From assembly GCF_023053635.1 (NCBI RefSeq), contig NC_086175.1, positions 124,514,240 to 124,578,239 on the forward strand: a DNA stretch of 64,000 bases, read 5' to 3'. Shown here piece by piece: positions 10,601 to 21,500 of the stretch (the first letter of the stretch is position 1; each line of letters starts with the position of its first letter). The notes under the pieces were generated by a model that was not told where the DNA came from, made no database searches, and was given only the letters and a program-made list of their open reading frames with translations. The translations under genes were made by a program, and so were the position numbers. This stretch comes from Elgaria multicarinata webbii (lineage: Eukaryota; Chordata; Lepidosauria; Squamata; Anguidae).

Positions 10601-12175
10601 TGCAATGTAAGCTTACCTAGAAGAAAAAGGTGGGTGGCTTGAGCACACCAGAACTAGCAGTTGTGTGTTGTCATTTTACAAAAATGTTGGCTCTATGGAT
10701 ATTCTGAGATTTTTCTACTGGACTCTGTCCTTTTCCCCATGCCAACCTATTTTTTTCTACAAAATAAAATTACAGCAGATACTAAGCCAGTAACTTTACT
10801 AAAGCATGCTCCCAGGTCCAGCTGTGGAAGTATTTATAAATAGATTTAAACCACGTTCGTGTGTTCAACCCTTATCACTTATAGGAGAAAAAAATGATTT
10901 CATGCAGACATGACTGGCATCAAACTGGAGGTGAAGTGACCATTTCAATCTATGCGAAGAATTCAGTTCCTGAACTCAGCCACGTAGAAGCAAATAGCAC
11001 ACTGGTGAGTTACTGTTTTGGTTTGTTGTCCTCAAAATCCATGACATTTCCGTGCCTCTTAAAAAGGTTTAAAATTAATATTTCTCATCTGAAACTAAGA
11101 GCTGGTCTATATGTCTGAAAAAGAACATGGTACAGGTTTTATCCAGAAAGGTTGGATAAATGTGGGTATACAAAAAAACTTAGTAAATACTGCATGTTTA
11201 GCTACTACTGCATAACTATTTCCTTCTCTTGCAGTTAAATATTCATATTGTATTTGAAGGCGATAAGGAATTTAATCAGAATCTGAATTTATGGGGTGTA
11301 AGTATACACATACTTTTCATTTGGGAAATTTTCAGATAATTTTGTAATGAGTCTTTCTGGCTTAAGTCTTTTTCTGGCTTTCTTTAGCAGACATTTGTAA
11401 CATATGAGGGGGTGGGAATAAGAGCTACAAAAATATATATAGTTAAAGGCTAGCTTAAAGTATGTGGTATATGGATATTGTTTGTGCTTACTCATTACTC
11501 ATGTCCAGATACTAGAGGGCACCTCTGTCTTTCTTTTCCATTAATCTCAATCTGTTTGTATGTTCTAAATGCTTCAAACGTGCAATGAATCTGAATAGCC
11601 AATGGTTGCATAAAATATTTTTCAGATCTCTGGATTGTTGACCAGTAGCATTCAAAGTTGATTCTATTTCCCAGTCTTCCTAAATTTCTATGCTTTATTT
11701 GTTTGAGGGAGTTAATAAGTAACTTGCTTAGAATGAAATGTTTTAGGTAAATGCAGCCATTGAACAATTCAGTCTCTCTTTGCTAGTTTCACAATATGGG
11801 GATGTCTTGTACCATGTCTCTCTGTGGCAGAGCTTTCTGTCTTCTCTGTATTCAAGAAACTTTGTACTCATACACATCTTCTTTCTGGTGCTATATAACC
11901 AGAACAATTTGTAAATTGTCCATATCAATAGCTAGATTATTGTATGCTGGATAATTCCATTTTTGGCGTCTGTTAAACATGCAGTTCACTTCTTCAACTG
12001 AAATGTTTCTGTTCTCTTGCAGGTGATCGATGTGAAAAGAAGTTATGTAAATATGACTGCTACAAAGGTTGAGCTCACTATGAGAAAAGCTGATCCCATG
12101 TTATGGGCAGGCTTGGAACTCCCATCGTCCAAAATACAACAGAAACAGCAGCAAAACATTGCAGAGCAAGCTTGA
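4595..12175 (+). CDS. CHORDC1: CHORDC1 (CHORD domain-containing protein 1), 5'-partial, ten exons
   Basis: CHORDC1 is a zinc-binding HSP90 co-chaperone of the cytosol and nucleus (known from the family). Ten exons are readable: 4595-4644, 6538-6594, 7707-7867, 9214-9314, 9605-9663, 10179-10249, 10367-10472, 10885-11004, 11235-11297 and 12023-12175. All have AG/GT borders and consistent phases, and encode about 312 residues before TGA. Order: the rest of CHORD I ([15 protein letters not shown], then GWSCCKRR and GCTKGFH), a charged linker, CHORD II ([44 protein letters not shown]), then a C-terminal CS domain starting [12 protein letters not shown] and ending near WAGLELP. The zinc-binding Cys/His residues visible in this part are all present. 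The human protein has 332 residues; its first ~22, including the first Cys pair, are in an exon that must lie left of the window. No stop or frameshift is seen. Identification is by recall of the human protein and is very secure. Confidence 0.97.
4995..5517. mobile_element. MITE-like element with GTTCAGACAACAC ends
   Basis: Left end GTTCAGACAACACG and right end GTGTTGTCTGAAC are inverted repeats. The 187-bp element at 19726 has the same end motif. The interior includes a further hairpin around ACTCCACCCTGGAGTTC. I could not define a target duplication, so the superfamily is open. Confidence 0.5.
5624..6191. mobile_element. GC-rich hAT-like non-autonomous element, copy 1
   Basis: A 568-bp element with ends TTAGGAGTGTGC and GCACATCCCTA, flanked by exact 8-bp duplications TTTCTAGT (5616-5623 and 6192-6199). 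The interior is GC-rich, built of repeated units each ending in a splice-donor-like AGGTAAGG. No transposase is encoded. It lies in CHORDC1 intron 2. Confidence 0.8.
6465..6520 (+). repeat. Local direct repeat, unit A
   Basis: About 55 bp around AAGCTTTTATATGATGTGTT, immediately upstream of CHORDC1 exon 3, is repeated at 6964-7020 with a handful of differences. This is a local duplication, not a known family. Confidence 0.7.
6538..6594 (+). CDS. CHORDC1: CHORDC1 coding exon 3
   Basis: The acceptor is TTTTGCAG and the donor GTATGT. Nineteen whole codons encode [19 protein letters not shown], the Cys-Cys core of CHORD I. A ~55-bp stretch just upstream of this exon is repeated downstream at 6964-7020. 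Confidence 0.95.
6964..7020 (+). repeat. Local direct repeat, unit B
   Basis: The partner of 6465-6520 lies 370 bp downstream of CHORDC1 exon 3. The exon itself is not seen duplicated between the copies. Confidence 0.7.
7707..7867 (+). CDS. CHORDC1: CHORDC1 coding exon 4
   Basis: The acceptor is CTACAACAG and the donor GTATTG. It encodes the end of CHORD I (GCTKGFH) and the linker with the [13 protein letters not shown] and [18 protein letters not shown] blocks, which match the human protein closely. Confidence 0.96.
8129..8462 (-). mobile_element. Inverted-repeat insertion with hammerhead-like core, copy 1
   Basis: Arms of about 100-120 bp (8129-8240 and 8320-8435) are inverted copies of each other. 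The insert is flanked by an exact 17-bp duplication TTGGACTAGAACTCCCA (8112-8128 and 8463-8479). On the minus strand the spacer reads CTGGGGAAGGAT...ATCCGAAACGTC at 8272-8243. The long duplication suggests target-primed retrotransposition. It lies in CHORDC1 intron 4. Confidence 0.65.
9214..9314 (+). CDS. CHORDC1: CHORDC1 coding exon 5
   Basis: The acceptor is CTTCCTTTAG and the donor GTATGT. It encodes the linker helix [19 protein letters not shown] and [14 protein letters not shown]. The first base completes the Ser codon started in exon 4. Confidence 0.96.
9605..9663 (+). CDS. CHORDC1: CHORDC1 coding exon 6
   Basis: The acceptor is TTTTACAG and the donor GTAAAT. It encodes the acidic [20 protein letters not shown], the start of CHORD II with its first two zinc-binding cysteines. 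Confidence 0.95.
10179..10249 (+). CDS. CHORDC1: CHORDC1 coding exon 7
   Basis: The acceptor is TTCCCCAG and the donor is GTCAGT, a weaker +3 C donor. It encodes [20 protein letters not shown] and FHEG of CHORD II and ends after two bases of the Gly codon completed by exon 8. Confidence 0.95.
10367..10472 (+). CDS. CHORDC1: CHORDC1 coding exon 8
   Basis: The acceptor is ATACATAG and the donor GTAAGT. It encodes [20 protein letters not shown] and [15 protein letters not shown], the second half of CHORD II. Confidence 0.96.
10885..11004 (+). CDS. CHORDC1: CHORDC1 coding exon 9
   Basis: The acceptor is TTATAG and the donor GTGAGT. Forty whole codons open the CS domain ([20 protein letters not shown] through EANSTL). 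The CS fold is the HSP90-contacting, p23/SGT1-like module. Confidence 0.96.
11235..11297 (+). CDS. CHORDC1: CHORDC1 coding exon 10
   Basis: The acceptor is CTCTTGCAG and the donor GTAAGT. Twenty-one codons, [20 protein letters not shown] plus G, form the middle of the CS domain. Confidence 0.95.
12023..12175 (+). CDS. CHORDC1: CHORDC1 last coding exon (11) with TGA stop
   Basis: The acceptor is CTCTTGCAG. It encodes [37 protein letters not shown] and a Gln-rich tail ending NIAEQA, then TGA at 12173-12175. The tail after LELP differs most from human, as expected for this disordered end. Confidence 0.96.
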   Translation: MIDVKRSYVNMTATKVELTMRKADPMLWAGLELPSSKIQQKQQQNIAEQA

Positions 12176-13620
12176 AATCTGAAAGGGGTAGTTGTTGATG
12201 TTGAAGTGGTGACTTGCTGTTGTAATATGAGTTGATTTTATATGTAGTCACTTTTAAAAACTTTGCATTCCAGCTCTGGTATTACACTAGGCTTTTCAAC
12301 ATTGCAATAGATCCCTTGTTTCGTTGTACTGGCCCTTATTAGCAGAATTAAAGCTTTGTGAATGTTGGAGTCTGCCTTATCTGGCTATGAGAGAGGCATG
12401 TGGCTTCCAGTAGTCCAGACTAACCACAGTTGTAAGCTATCGTACAAAGTGGCATTTAGGTAAGTGTCCTTGGCTGACTACTTTGCCTTGAGAATAGTTG
12501 ACATCCTGTGCCTTGGGTTCCCAAAACCTTCACTTTGACCTAGTTCTTATTCGTAATGAAAACCTGTATTTGGGTGGTACCACTTCCCACTGCAGGTGGG
12601 GTCACACATGATTGAGTGTACCACAATATAGAATACTCCTTCCACATAGAAAACTAATTATGTCTTTGCTCCGGCATCTAGTTTTCTACGAGAAGAGGAT
12701 TTTCTTTTCTTCCTCGTCCTCCCCCCTTTTTTTGGGGGGGGGGGGAGTGCAGACCATTAGATAATCTGAGACCTCACCTAAGACTCAACCTTGCTACTTC
12801 AGTAGGAACTAAGCCTTGTTCAAAGTTCTTTTGCGAAGGCTTAGGTAGCTACCTTCTTGTATGTACTCAATGCAAGGAAGTTTTTACTTGGATGCTTTTA
12901 TTGTTAAATTTTGTAAATCCAGGTTTGCATCTAACCAAAGACTTACCTCGCCCCCCATTTAAAAGCAGTAAGGGGAATTATAATTGGGTGTGAGTGATTG
13001 GATTTGGGCAACAATTTACCAGGGCAGTGGGCATTGATCTATGTGAGCAAGCTAGTTGTCTGTATAGCATCTTGTAAGGAGACGCTTCATTTTCTTCTAT
13101 GTTTGGGTTTTCCCTGGCCCATAGTGAAAATTGCCCATAAATGTTTGTTTACCTTCTGCGATTCAATACCCATTTAACTGGACACCTGGCACAGTCTTCC
13201 AAGGCTGCCTGGACTTTTTATAGCAAATTTCTAACCCTCATTGTTGTGAAGCAGGACTGACTTCTCTTCTGGAGGACCAGGACTATGCCCTGCATTGCAA
13301 CCTGGTGTCCCCTTGAGCAAACCTGTCACGTTATTCCTTTTTTACCCACAGATTTCCATTTACCAGTACTACCCCTTGCCAAAGTGCATGTTTTTAGGGT
13401 GGGCAGGGAGAGCTGAAGTTTTTGGAATAAAGAATATTAATGTAAAATTCACAACTCTGTAAACTGTTGTACATGAATTATAAGTTCTGCTGCAGAATGG
13501 TGTGTTCTAAAGGAGCTTTTTGTTCAATACATGAAGACAAAATGAAGTTCCTGTAGACATAGAGCTACTAATATGATTAGGCCGTGGCTTTGATTACCTG
13601 AATAAAGTGGTGTTCAATGT
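12176..13620 (+). other. CHORDC1: CHORDC1 3' UTR (inferred extent)
   Basis: This is AT-rich non-coding sequence after the stop with no recognised repeat. Candidate poly(A) signals are ATTAAA at 12347, AATAAA at 13426 and AATAAA at 13601. The last is followed by a GT-rich stretch (GTGGTGTTCAATGTTGG), so I place the end near 13620. Further AATAAA-type hexamers near 15.44 and 15.59 kb could serve a longer form. Extent is inferred, not observed. Confidence 0.5.
13601..13606 (+). terminator. Candidate poly(A) signal of CHORDC1
   Basis: AATAAA is followed within 15 bases by a GT-rich element. It is the best of three hexamers in the 1.5 kb after the stop. A 3'-end read would decide. Confidence 0.4.
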
Positions 13621-15650
13621 TGGTAGAAAAACAACATTGTTTTAACTTGCACACTACATGTTGAGAGAGGCTGTAACCTTGGTACGATCCTATTCAGAAA
13701 AATGCTTGTTAATAGAGGCTAATGGCATATGCTACTGCCCACTTCTCTTTGATAAGAGCGAGTTCTTCAAAAACGGAAGCTATGTAAGCCAATGGTTTTG
13801 TGGTCCAATTTTTTTTGAAACGGGTCGCAACATCTCGTGGCTTTTTTCAGTGGTGAAACATTACTATGTTGATGCTGAAGTTTATACCCAAATAGAGACT
13901 GGAAATGAAGCTGTCACTTAACGTTTATTTTCCTATGAGATTCGAAAACTCATAAGGAGCACTTGCTCATTGAAAACCAATCCCGTTGTTTGGAAATACT
14001 TTATACTATGTAAATAGTTACTTCTTTACAAAGTACAACAAAGCCAGGTTGATCGAAATTGGTCACTTCTTTCACTTGACTGTATGGGTTTCTTTCTGAT
14101 TGGAGGCCAACATATGCTCAACGTATTAAATGGTTGTCCCTTTTTAATAATATAGCTTTACTGCCTAGAACTGGCACATTCGGCTGTCACAAAATTTAGG
14201 TTCAGTTTATGCCTGTAAACCATCCACGGCTTTGTTCAATGCCCTTTCAGTGGCAGTAGCAGCAGTCCCTAGGCACAAACAAGAGAATGAATCTGTTTCC
14301 TCCTAATTCAGCATTGCCATCAAAAGCCCTTGGTTGTCTCTGCTTTTTAACAGCAGAAACGACTATGGGGTTGCTATATCTTTTTCGTTCCTCTCGGCTT
14401 TTGACACTGACTGAGACCCTAATGGGTCTGTGCAGGCGTACTGTAGCCATTTGTTCTGAGACCTGGTGCTATAGTCCGTGTTCTCTGATTGTGTATTGGC
14501 TAGTTCACAGGCTTCAGTTTGAACTAGAGCTTTCACGTTTACAATTGCATAACCTTTCCTTTCTATTGCAAATTAACTTCTAGTGCACAACCCTATTACT
14601 TCAGCCCTTGATGCTCATAAGCTTCTACCAGCATCCAGGAGAGGAGGCTGGATCATTGTCTTCGCCGCCTCTTCTGCTCTGCATTAGGTGAGCTTTTTTG
14701 CCTGTCTAGCTGGGGTGTTCCGGAGGAGGAGGGAAGGAAGTTGGAGAGGCCTCAGGATAGCTTGTATCCCAGCCTCTCCAGTCTCCACCCCTCCCCATCT
14801 ACAGGAACACCCCCTCTCCGAGGTTGTATTCCCAACCTCTGGGAGGCAGCCAGCACAATTCTTTCTACTCCAGCTGGGAGGAGGAGGAGGAGTGGGGTAG
14901 AGAGCGGATGAATTCCAGATCTAAGGTTGAAGCACCATCTCTGACCTCAGATCCAGAAATCCGAAGTATCCTACGGTCCCCCAGGACCATCAATTGCTCC
15001 CCCAGTCAACTTGCTATGGACATGCCTGTGCATCCTGGTTCAAGTACAGGTTCATATTGGGGTCCAAACTGCGTCAAGCCTTCCTCGTTATTAAAAATGT
15101 TACTCAGCAAAGTCACCACTTCAGCAGTCAGCCCTATTCAAAGTTTTGTCTTGAAAAGAAAAAAAGATTTATTCTGTATAATAATGCAATTATTTGCTTT
15201 AAATTATAGCATGAGATATTTTTAAAAAATTCAACAGCAGTTAATTGAATTTTTCCGTATCGCAACCAGGAACTTTATTGTACATGGAAATTGGCTGAAA
15301 AAAATAGGTGTCTGGAACACTAGAAGTTTTTAAAATTGTTTTTTAGTATGTTTTTTCCCCCTGCATGGATGTCTGCTTTAATTTTTGTTCCTGAAGAATG
15401 TTAGAGGTCTCATGACTTCAGACCCTTTTATAAATTTATGGAATAAACAGTTAACATAAAATTGGTTTCATTGAGTTTCTAATATTTCTACAGTGCTGGG
15501 AGAATGTTGCATGTTGGTACAGGGTTTTTCTGTGTTTGTACAGTATGACTGTGTGTGTGTGGAAGGGGGAGTCTTTATTATACATACCAAATAAAGATTT
15601 CTTTCTGTTCAATGTTTTTGCCTTGTGCTCTGCCTGTCCCAGGCAAAAAT
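13621..15650. other. Intergenic or extended 3' UTR, nothing recognised
   Basis: This unique-looking sequence lies between the two convergent genes. Open frames of 60-130 codons exist (such as 13658-13921 and 14824-15225), but none resembles a known protein and none has a convincing codon pattern. If the AATAAA sites near 15.44 and 15.59 kb are used, this is the distal CHORDC1 3' UTR. Confidence 0.4.
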
Positions 15651-15657
15651 CTCCATT

Positions 15658-16178
15658 TAAGAACATAAGTGCCATGCTGGATCAGACCAAGGGTCCATCC
15701 AGTCCAGCACTCTGTTCACACAGTGGTGAACCAGCCGTCGGCCAGGGATGAATAAACGGGACATGGTGCAACAGCATTCTCCCACCCATGTTCCCCAGCA
15801 ACTGGTGCACACAGGCTTATTGCCTCGAATACTGGAGATAGCACACAACCATCAGGGCTAGTAGCCATTGATAGCCTTCGCCTCCAGGAATTTATCCAAC
15901 CTACTTTTAAAGCCATCCAGATTGGCAGCCATCACTACATCTTGTGGTAGTGAGTTCCATAATTTAACTATGCGCTGTGTGAAGAAGTCCTTCCTTTTAT
16001 TTGTCCTGGATTTCCCAGCAATCAGCTTCATGGGATGACCCCATTGGGTTCTAGTATTTTGAGAGAGGGAGAAAAATGTCTCCCCGTCCACATTCTCCAT
16101 ACCCTGCATAATTTTGTACACTTCTATCATGTCTCCCCTTAGCCTCCTTTTTTCCAAGCTAAACAACTCTCGTAGGTT
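15658..16178 (-). repeat. CR1 LINE 3' fragment
   Basis: On the minus strand it reads the CR1 ORF2 end ([20 protein letters not shown], then [18 protein letters not shown]) followed by the CR1 3' UTR ending near 15658. 5'-truncated, as is usual. Confidence 0.88.
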
Positions 16179-17217
16179 TTGCGCAATTATTGTGAAACTG
16201 GCAAAAGCGGCAGAGAGCACACCCACTGGACATTTTTAAAAAGAGCTGTTGCCCACTTTTAAGAAATACTATGCATATTTCTAGTTACACCCATAGTGAA
16301 ACTCCCTTTTGCTCCACTTTTAGCCAACTAAATCTGTTACCACTTTGCTTTGGAGAGAACCCTTTCCCATAGTCTATTGGGTGTGATTCTTTAGACTTTA
16401 TTCTATGGAGGCCAGCTGTAGCTTTGTGTATTTCATACAATCCATAGCTCTGCCATCTAGTGCTGCAGAACAGAAGGGGAGATTATGAATCTGGAAGAGT
16501 TAGGGGAGAAACTGGATATTAAATGAGAACTCAAACGAGAAGAGATGAACAAATATAACTGCTAAAGGGAATGCAGCCATGATGGGCTTCTGATCTAGAA
16601 ATTGCTCTGGGCAAGATTGAATTATAGATGGTATAATAACTGATAATAACTGCTGCTGCTTCTGTAGCTACCTAAACTGCTAGCTGCTGTACACTTTGCT
16701 AGAAATATGTTCAAATTTGGCCCATGCTGTAAAAATGAGAACTTCAAGGCTCATTTGTAGCAGCCTAGCAAGCGGGGGGTGAGTGAGTGCTTAAACTATG
16801 GCACTTACGGATCAAAAGTATTGTTTTCAGCTGTCCGTGTTGAAGATGTAGCAGAACTGTTTGGGAATAGAGATCACCTGCTACGTGAGCAGAGACGCTT
16901 TAGAAGAAGATTTTTTGGGGGAAGGCCCATTGTATGCATGCAGAAGGCCCCACGGTTCAGCCTCTAGTTAAAAAGGAGAAACAGTTGCTATCTGCCAGAG
17001 TAAAATGACAGGAGGGCTTGAGGCTGATCAAATAGTATGTTACGGTATAGGCAGCTTCCTATATTCCTTTCAAGGTGGAATGTTTAAAGGATGTAAATGC
17101 AGAGGCCGCTTCACATGAAAGAAGCAGTCTTTCAAATACCCACTTAGGGGTCAAACTCTGCCCTTTGACCTGGGTGTGAAAAGAAAAAAAAGTGGCTCCT
17201 GAAGTTCTCCAAGTACA
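16179..17217. other. Intergenic, no feature seen
   Basis: Nothing recognisable apart from short open frames without similarity to known proteins. Confidence 0.35.
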
Positions 17218-17345
17218 TATTTCTTTTATTACGTTTTTATCCTGCCCCTCTTTCAAGAGGCTCAGGATGGCACATGTAATTCTCTCCCCACCGCCACCAT
17301 TTTAGTCACAAACAACCTCCTGAGGTAGGTTAGGCCTGTAGTCAG
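17218..17345 (-). repeat. SINE/Bov-B-type fragment
   Basis: It reads TTTTATCCTGCCCCTCTTTC, then the ACAACCTCCTGAGGTAGGTT block, both typical of the central and 3' part of squamate tRNA SINEs. The head is missing. Confidence 0.5.
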
Positions 17346-17917
17346 CAACGCAGCACCTGTGGGCACCTGCCAGGCCTGTAATGCTTTCCCCTACCGCTAT
17401 TATAGACTTTTAATAGAGATGGGGGAAAGGCTACTCCACCAAAAATGGCTTGGGGAGGGCACCCCACCCCTCCAAGGACACTCTGGCCCCAAGGGTCTTT
17501 GTTGAGCATAGGCTCTCCCCCGCCCCCAAGCTGTTCTATGGCAGGGGACTTTCCCCTCCTCTGTTAAAGTCTATGGAGTGAGATCTCAATCCACTGACTT
17601 TAATAAAGACAGAGGGAAAGGTGCCCTGTCAAAAATGGCTTGGGGGGGTGGTGATAAAAACGTGTGAAAATCCAGATTAGAGGGTGTTGGCAACATGTTT
17701 CTCCCACAGTAATTTGTGGTGGTGCTCAGGACTCTTCCCCCCCCCCTCCGCCCCCCAATATATCAAATGTGCTTATGGAACCTAAAAAGTTGCCTAACCC
17801 TTGGTTAGGCTGAGCGTTAAGGATTACCTCTATATTTCACCCATCATACTCCATGGCGGAGCGAGGAATTGAGGAACTTGCCCTCTCACCCTCCACCCCA
17901 CCCCAGTTCAACTATAG

Positions 17918-18052
17918 CAGCCTTCCTCAACCTGGGGCGCTCCAGATGTGTTGGACTGCATCTCCCAGAATGCCCCAGCCAGCAGAGCTGGCTGGGGCAT
18001 TCTGGGAGTTGTAGTCCAACACATCTGGAGTGCCGCAGGTTGAGGAAGGCTG
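17918..18052. mobile_element. Palindromic hAT-like MITE, copy 1
   Basis: A 135-bp near-perfect palindrome with ends CAGCCTTCCTCAACCTGG and its inverse, centred on CCAGCCAGC. Flanks AACTATAG and AACTACAG form an 8-bp duplication with one change. Confidence 0.85.
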
Positions 18053-18293
18053 AACTACAGCTTCATTACTCCAACTTGGCAGAGGGTCGAAGGAGAGATA
18101 TTGATGAGTATTCAAGAAAGCTGAAGCTAAAGGCTAGAAAGGAGGAAAGCAGAATTTGAGTAGTGGAGAAGGGCTGCAACCTCCCATCCCTTCCAGGCAG
18201 CCACGATGGGCCTTTCGGGTCCTCAGTTCTGAAGGCCCCTGGGATATAGTGTCATCATGGTGCTGCTGTTGATCAACCTCCCTGCAGGGGTAA

Positions 18294-18303
18294 TTTATTT
18301 ATT
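18294..18303 (-). terminator. Candidate poly(A) signal of NAALAD2
   Basis: On the minus strand two overlapping AATAAA hexamers lie about 60 bases after the stop. If used, the 3' UTR is only about 80 bases. This is inference from the motif alone. Confidence 0.45.
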
Positions 18304-18359
18304 TTTTGTCTTCACGGCCATGTGATGCAAACGCTCTGCTCGTTCCTGCTCCTGCTGTC

Positions 18360-18549
18360 CTAGATGGCAGCCTTTAGCGTCCCCGCAGCGGCCTGCACCG
18401 TGAAGGCTGCAATGGAGACCTGCCTCTTCACTTCCTCCCAAGCTTTGCGTTGGTCCGTCCTGCTGTCGATATCGAACAAGGCGTCGTAGATCCCGGGGAA
18501 GGACACTCCCGCGTACTTGTTGCGACTGCTTGGGGCAAAGATGACGTGC
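18360..18549 (-). CDS. NAALAD2: NAALAD2 exon 19 (C-terminus and TAG stop)
   Basis: The acceptor is GCGCCGTAG. It encodes [40 protein letters not shown] and [20 protein letters not shown], ending AI then TAG at 18362-18360. Lys689 and Tyr690 of the S1' pocket are present. The human SHNKY reads SRNKY here. Confidence 0.96.
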
Positions 18550-21500
18550 CTACGGCGCAAGGGGAGCATGGGTTAAAAGAAACAAAGCAGCAAGTTCTTG
18601 CAGAAAGAGCATACCTGTGATGGGAGCTGGGAGCGTCAGGCTGCGAAGCAGGTGCTCAACCACTGAGGAGGGCCCTCAGCAACGTTTAGTAGGGCTGTGC
18701 ATGGACACACACACACCCCGCGATCCGATCCGCACCCAATCCCCAAATTCCGGATTGGGTCGGCTCCGCCCCGCTTCAATCCACCTATGGTCCGCTCCGC
18801 AGCAGATCCGAATCGGAGCTCTGCAGCGGCACAAGGTAAGGCCCCCTCCCTCCTCCCCCCTTTCCTGCATCCGTGAAGTTATGGCAGCAGCTTCACCTGA
18901 GGCCGAGGCTCAAAGCGGAAGGGGCAGGCCATGGTTGCGGCCTGGTCTTCCGGTTTGAGCCTTAGCCTCAGCAGTTGAAGCCACCGCCGGACCGCGACAG
19001 AGGCAGGTAAGCCCCCCTCCCCTCTGCCCCCTTACCTGGCTCTGCCGCCATCACCTCACGGACTGTGGCAGCGCCAGGTAAGCCCCCACTTACCTTTTTT
19101 TTTGGAGCTCCGGATCGAGGTGAAGGATCCACTTGGTCTCGATCCTCTTCACCTCGATCCGCAGCCCCCCGACCCGCTTCGTCTCCGCCTTTGTCGGAGG
19201 CGAATCAGGCCACCTTGCTATTGCTTCTACACTCTGAAGCGAAGCGGAGCACAGCCCTACCATTTAGAATTAGTAGCACGAGTGGCAATAAACGTGGGAT
19301 TGGCTGTTTGCCAACATTTGCAGCCAAAGGTGGTGGGGGAGGGAGGGGGGGAATGGGTGGTAGAAGCAGACTTGCAAAGCTTAGCTTGCAAAGACATTGA
19401 GGCTGGCAGCATGGGGAGAGTTGGGTGCCTTGGGCCACCAGGGCTGCAGTGTTGGTGAAGGCATTTTGAAGGCAAGGTGGAGAAAGATGACTCCATTGGG
19501 GTTGGGTGCTCCTAAAGCAGCCACCCCCAACCTGGTGCCCTCCAGATCTTTTGGACTACAACTCCCAACATTCCTGACCATTGGCCATGCTGGCTGGGGA
19601 TCCAAAATATCTGGAGGGCAGCCACTTTGGAGAAGTCTGTCCGAAAGTGTATTGAAACGCGTGATGGTGCTTCGTTCAAGTGGTAGCAACTGGAACGATC
19701 ACTTTACTTAAATGGATTACATTGACCCTGTTCGGATGACACACTAAACTATGGTGGTTAAGCATTTTGAGCTAAACATTATGGCTTCACATGTTGTGTG
19801 AACCCTTCCTAACCATGGTGGTCACATAGCTACCGTTTAAACACACTCACTAATCATTTGCTGCAAAAGGATTAGTGCCCTAACCGTGGCATAGCGTGTT
19901 GTCTGAACAGGGTTGTAAGAGCATAGAGATGGTAAGTTCTGATGCAGATGTAACGCTGGATCATGGTAAACCATGTTTTTTTTTCAAATCAGGAGTAGGA
20001 GGCTCAGGAATATTTACTCTTTCCCACTTTCTACACTCTTGTAATGAATTATTTCTCTTTCCCCTTATTGGCATTAACCATGGTTTTACATTACATCTTC
20101 CCCAGTGCTAACCAGGTTCCGTCATAACCATGGTTTGCAAAACACCTCAAAACCATGGTTTCACATTGCATCTTCCCTGGTACTTTTCATGGAGAATGCA
20201 ATTGTTTAGAAACTGCCCACTGGTCCTACCACTGGCCTCTCTCCTGATGAAGCCAACGACTTTTCTTGGGAGTGAAAAAAGACGTGACCTCTGGATGTCA
20301 GCGGAGGGGGGAGCTGGTGGCTTTAAACCATTTGTTTGTCCCCTCACACTGGGTCTTTATGCTGTTCAGAGAGGGTTTAAGAGCCACTTCCCTGTGCTGT
20401 GCAAACAAAGCCTCCTTGTACCATGATGGCTTACCTGTAAAACGGCCTGCCCGGCAAACCAAGAGGGTCAATGAAAGCTCTTTCCAGAAGCATCAGCTGA
20501 TCATTCATGCTCCGCACGGCAATGGGGCTGGAAGATGTGGAGACAAGGGAAAGACATCAAATACCTCTGGACACGAGAACGGCATGTTTACCACACTGGC
20601 TGGGGCACAATAGGAAATGTAGTCCAACAGATCTGGAGGGCTGGGGAAGGCTGTTCTTGGTCTTTATCACCAAACTCCCCTTTTCTGATTTGTTTTTAGC
20701 TTTTCATATTGCCATCCTATGCATGTTTACTCAGACACATGTCCCATTGAGTTCCCAGGGAAGTGGGAATAGGATACTATTCAAATACTTAAAAGGTTGT
20801 CACACAGAGGAGGGCCAGGATCTCTTCTCGATCCTCCCAGAGTGCAGGACACGGAATAACGGGCTCAAGTTAAAGGAAGCCAGATTCCAGCTGGACATCA
20901 GGAAAAACTTCCTGACAGTTAGAGCAGTACAACAATGGAATCAGTTGCCTGGTGAGGTTGTGACCTCTCCCACCCTAGAGGCCTTCAAGGGGCAGCTGGA
21001 CAACCATCTGTCGGGGATGCTTTAGGGTGGATTCCTGCATTGAGCTGGGGGTTGGACTCGATGGCCTTGTTAGGCCCCTTCCAACTCTGCTATTCTATGA
21101 TTCTTTGATTGCAGCCTTAGCTGATTACTACTTACCCTATTTCTTCGATTCTAAGACACACTTTTTTCCCGTATAAACATCTCTAAAAATGGGGTGCCTC
21201 TTAGAATCGCAGGTGTGTCTTAGGGTTTTTTTTTCTGTTGGTGGTACTGAAATTAGTGTGCATCTTACAATCGATGGTGTCTTACAATAGAAGAAATACG
21301 GTATTAATCAGCTTTTGGACTGAAAAAGGTTCCCCAACCTTTGCCCACCCTGACTTGCCATGACTCTCTGGGTCTCAGGCAGAGGAATTGAAAGAAGTTG
21401 AACACCTCTGTTGTAAATAAATATCCCTGTTGTTCATCATGAGACATTTATATAGCAATGACACAGAACAATACAATGTACATTTCTTAAAAATAAAGAG

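Noticed and set aside
13658-13921. An 87-codon frame after CHORDC1
   Set aside because: No similarity to a known protein and no supporting signals; the region is AT-rich 3' flank.
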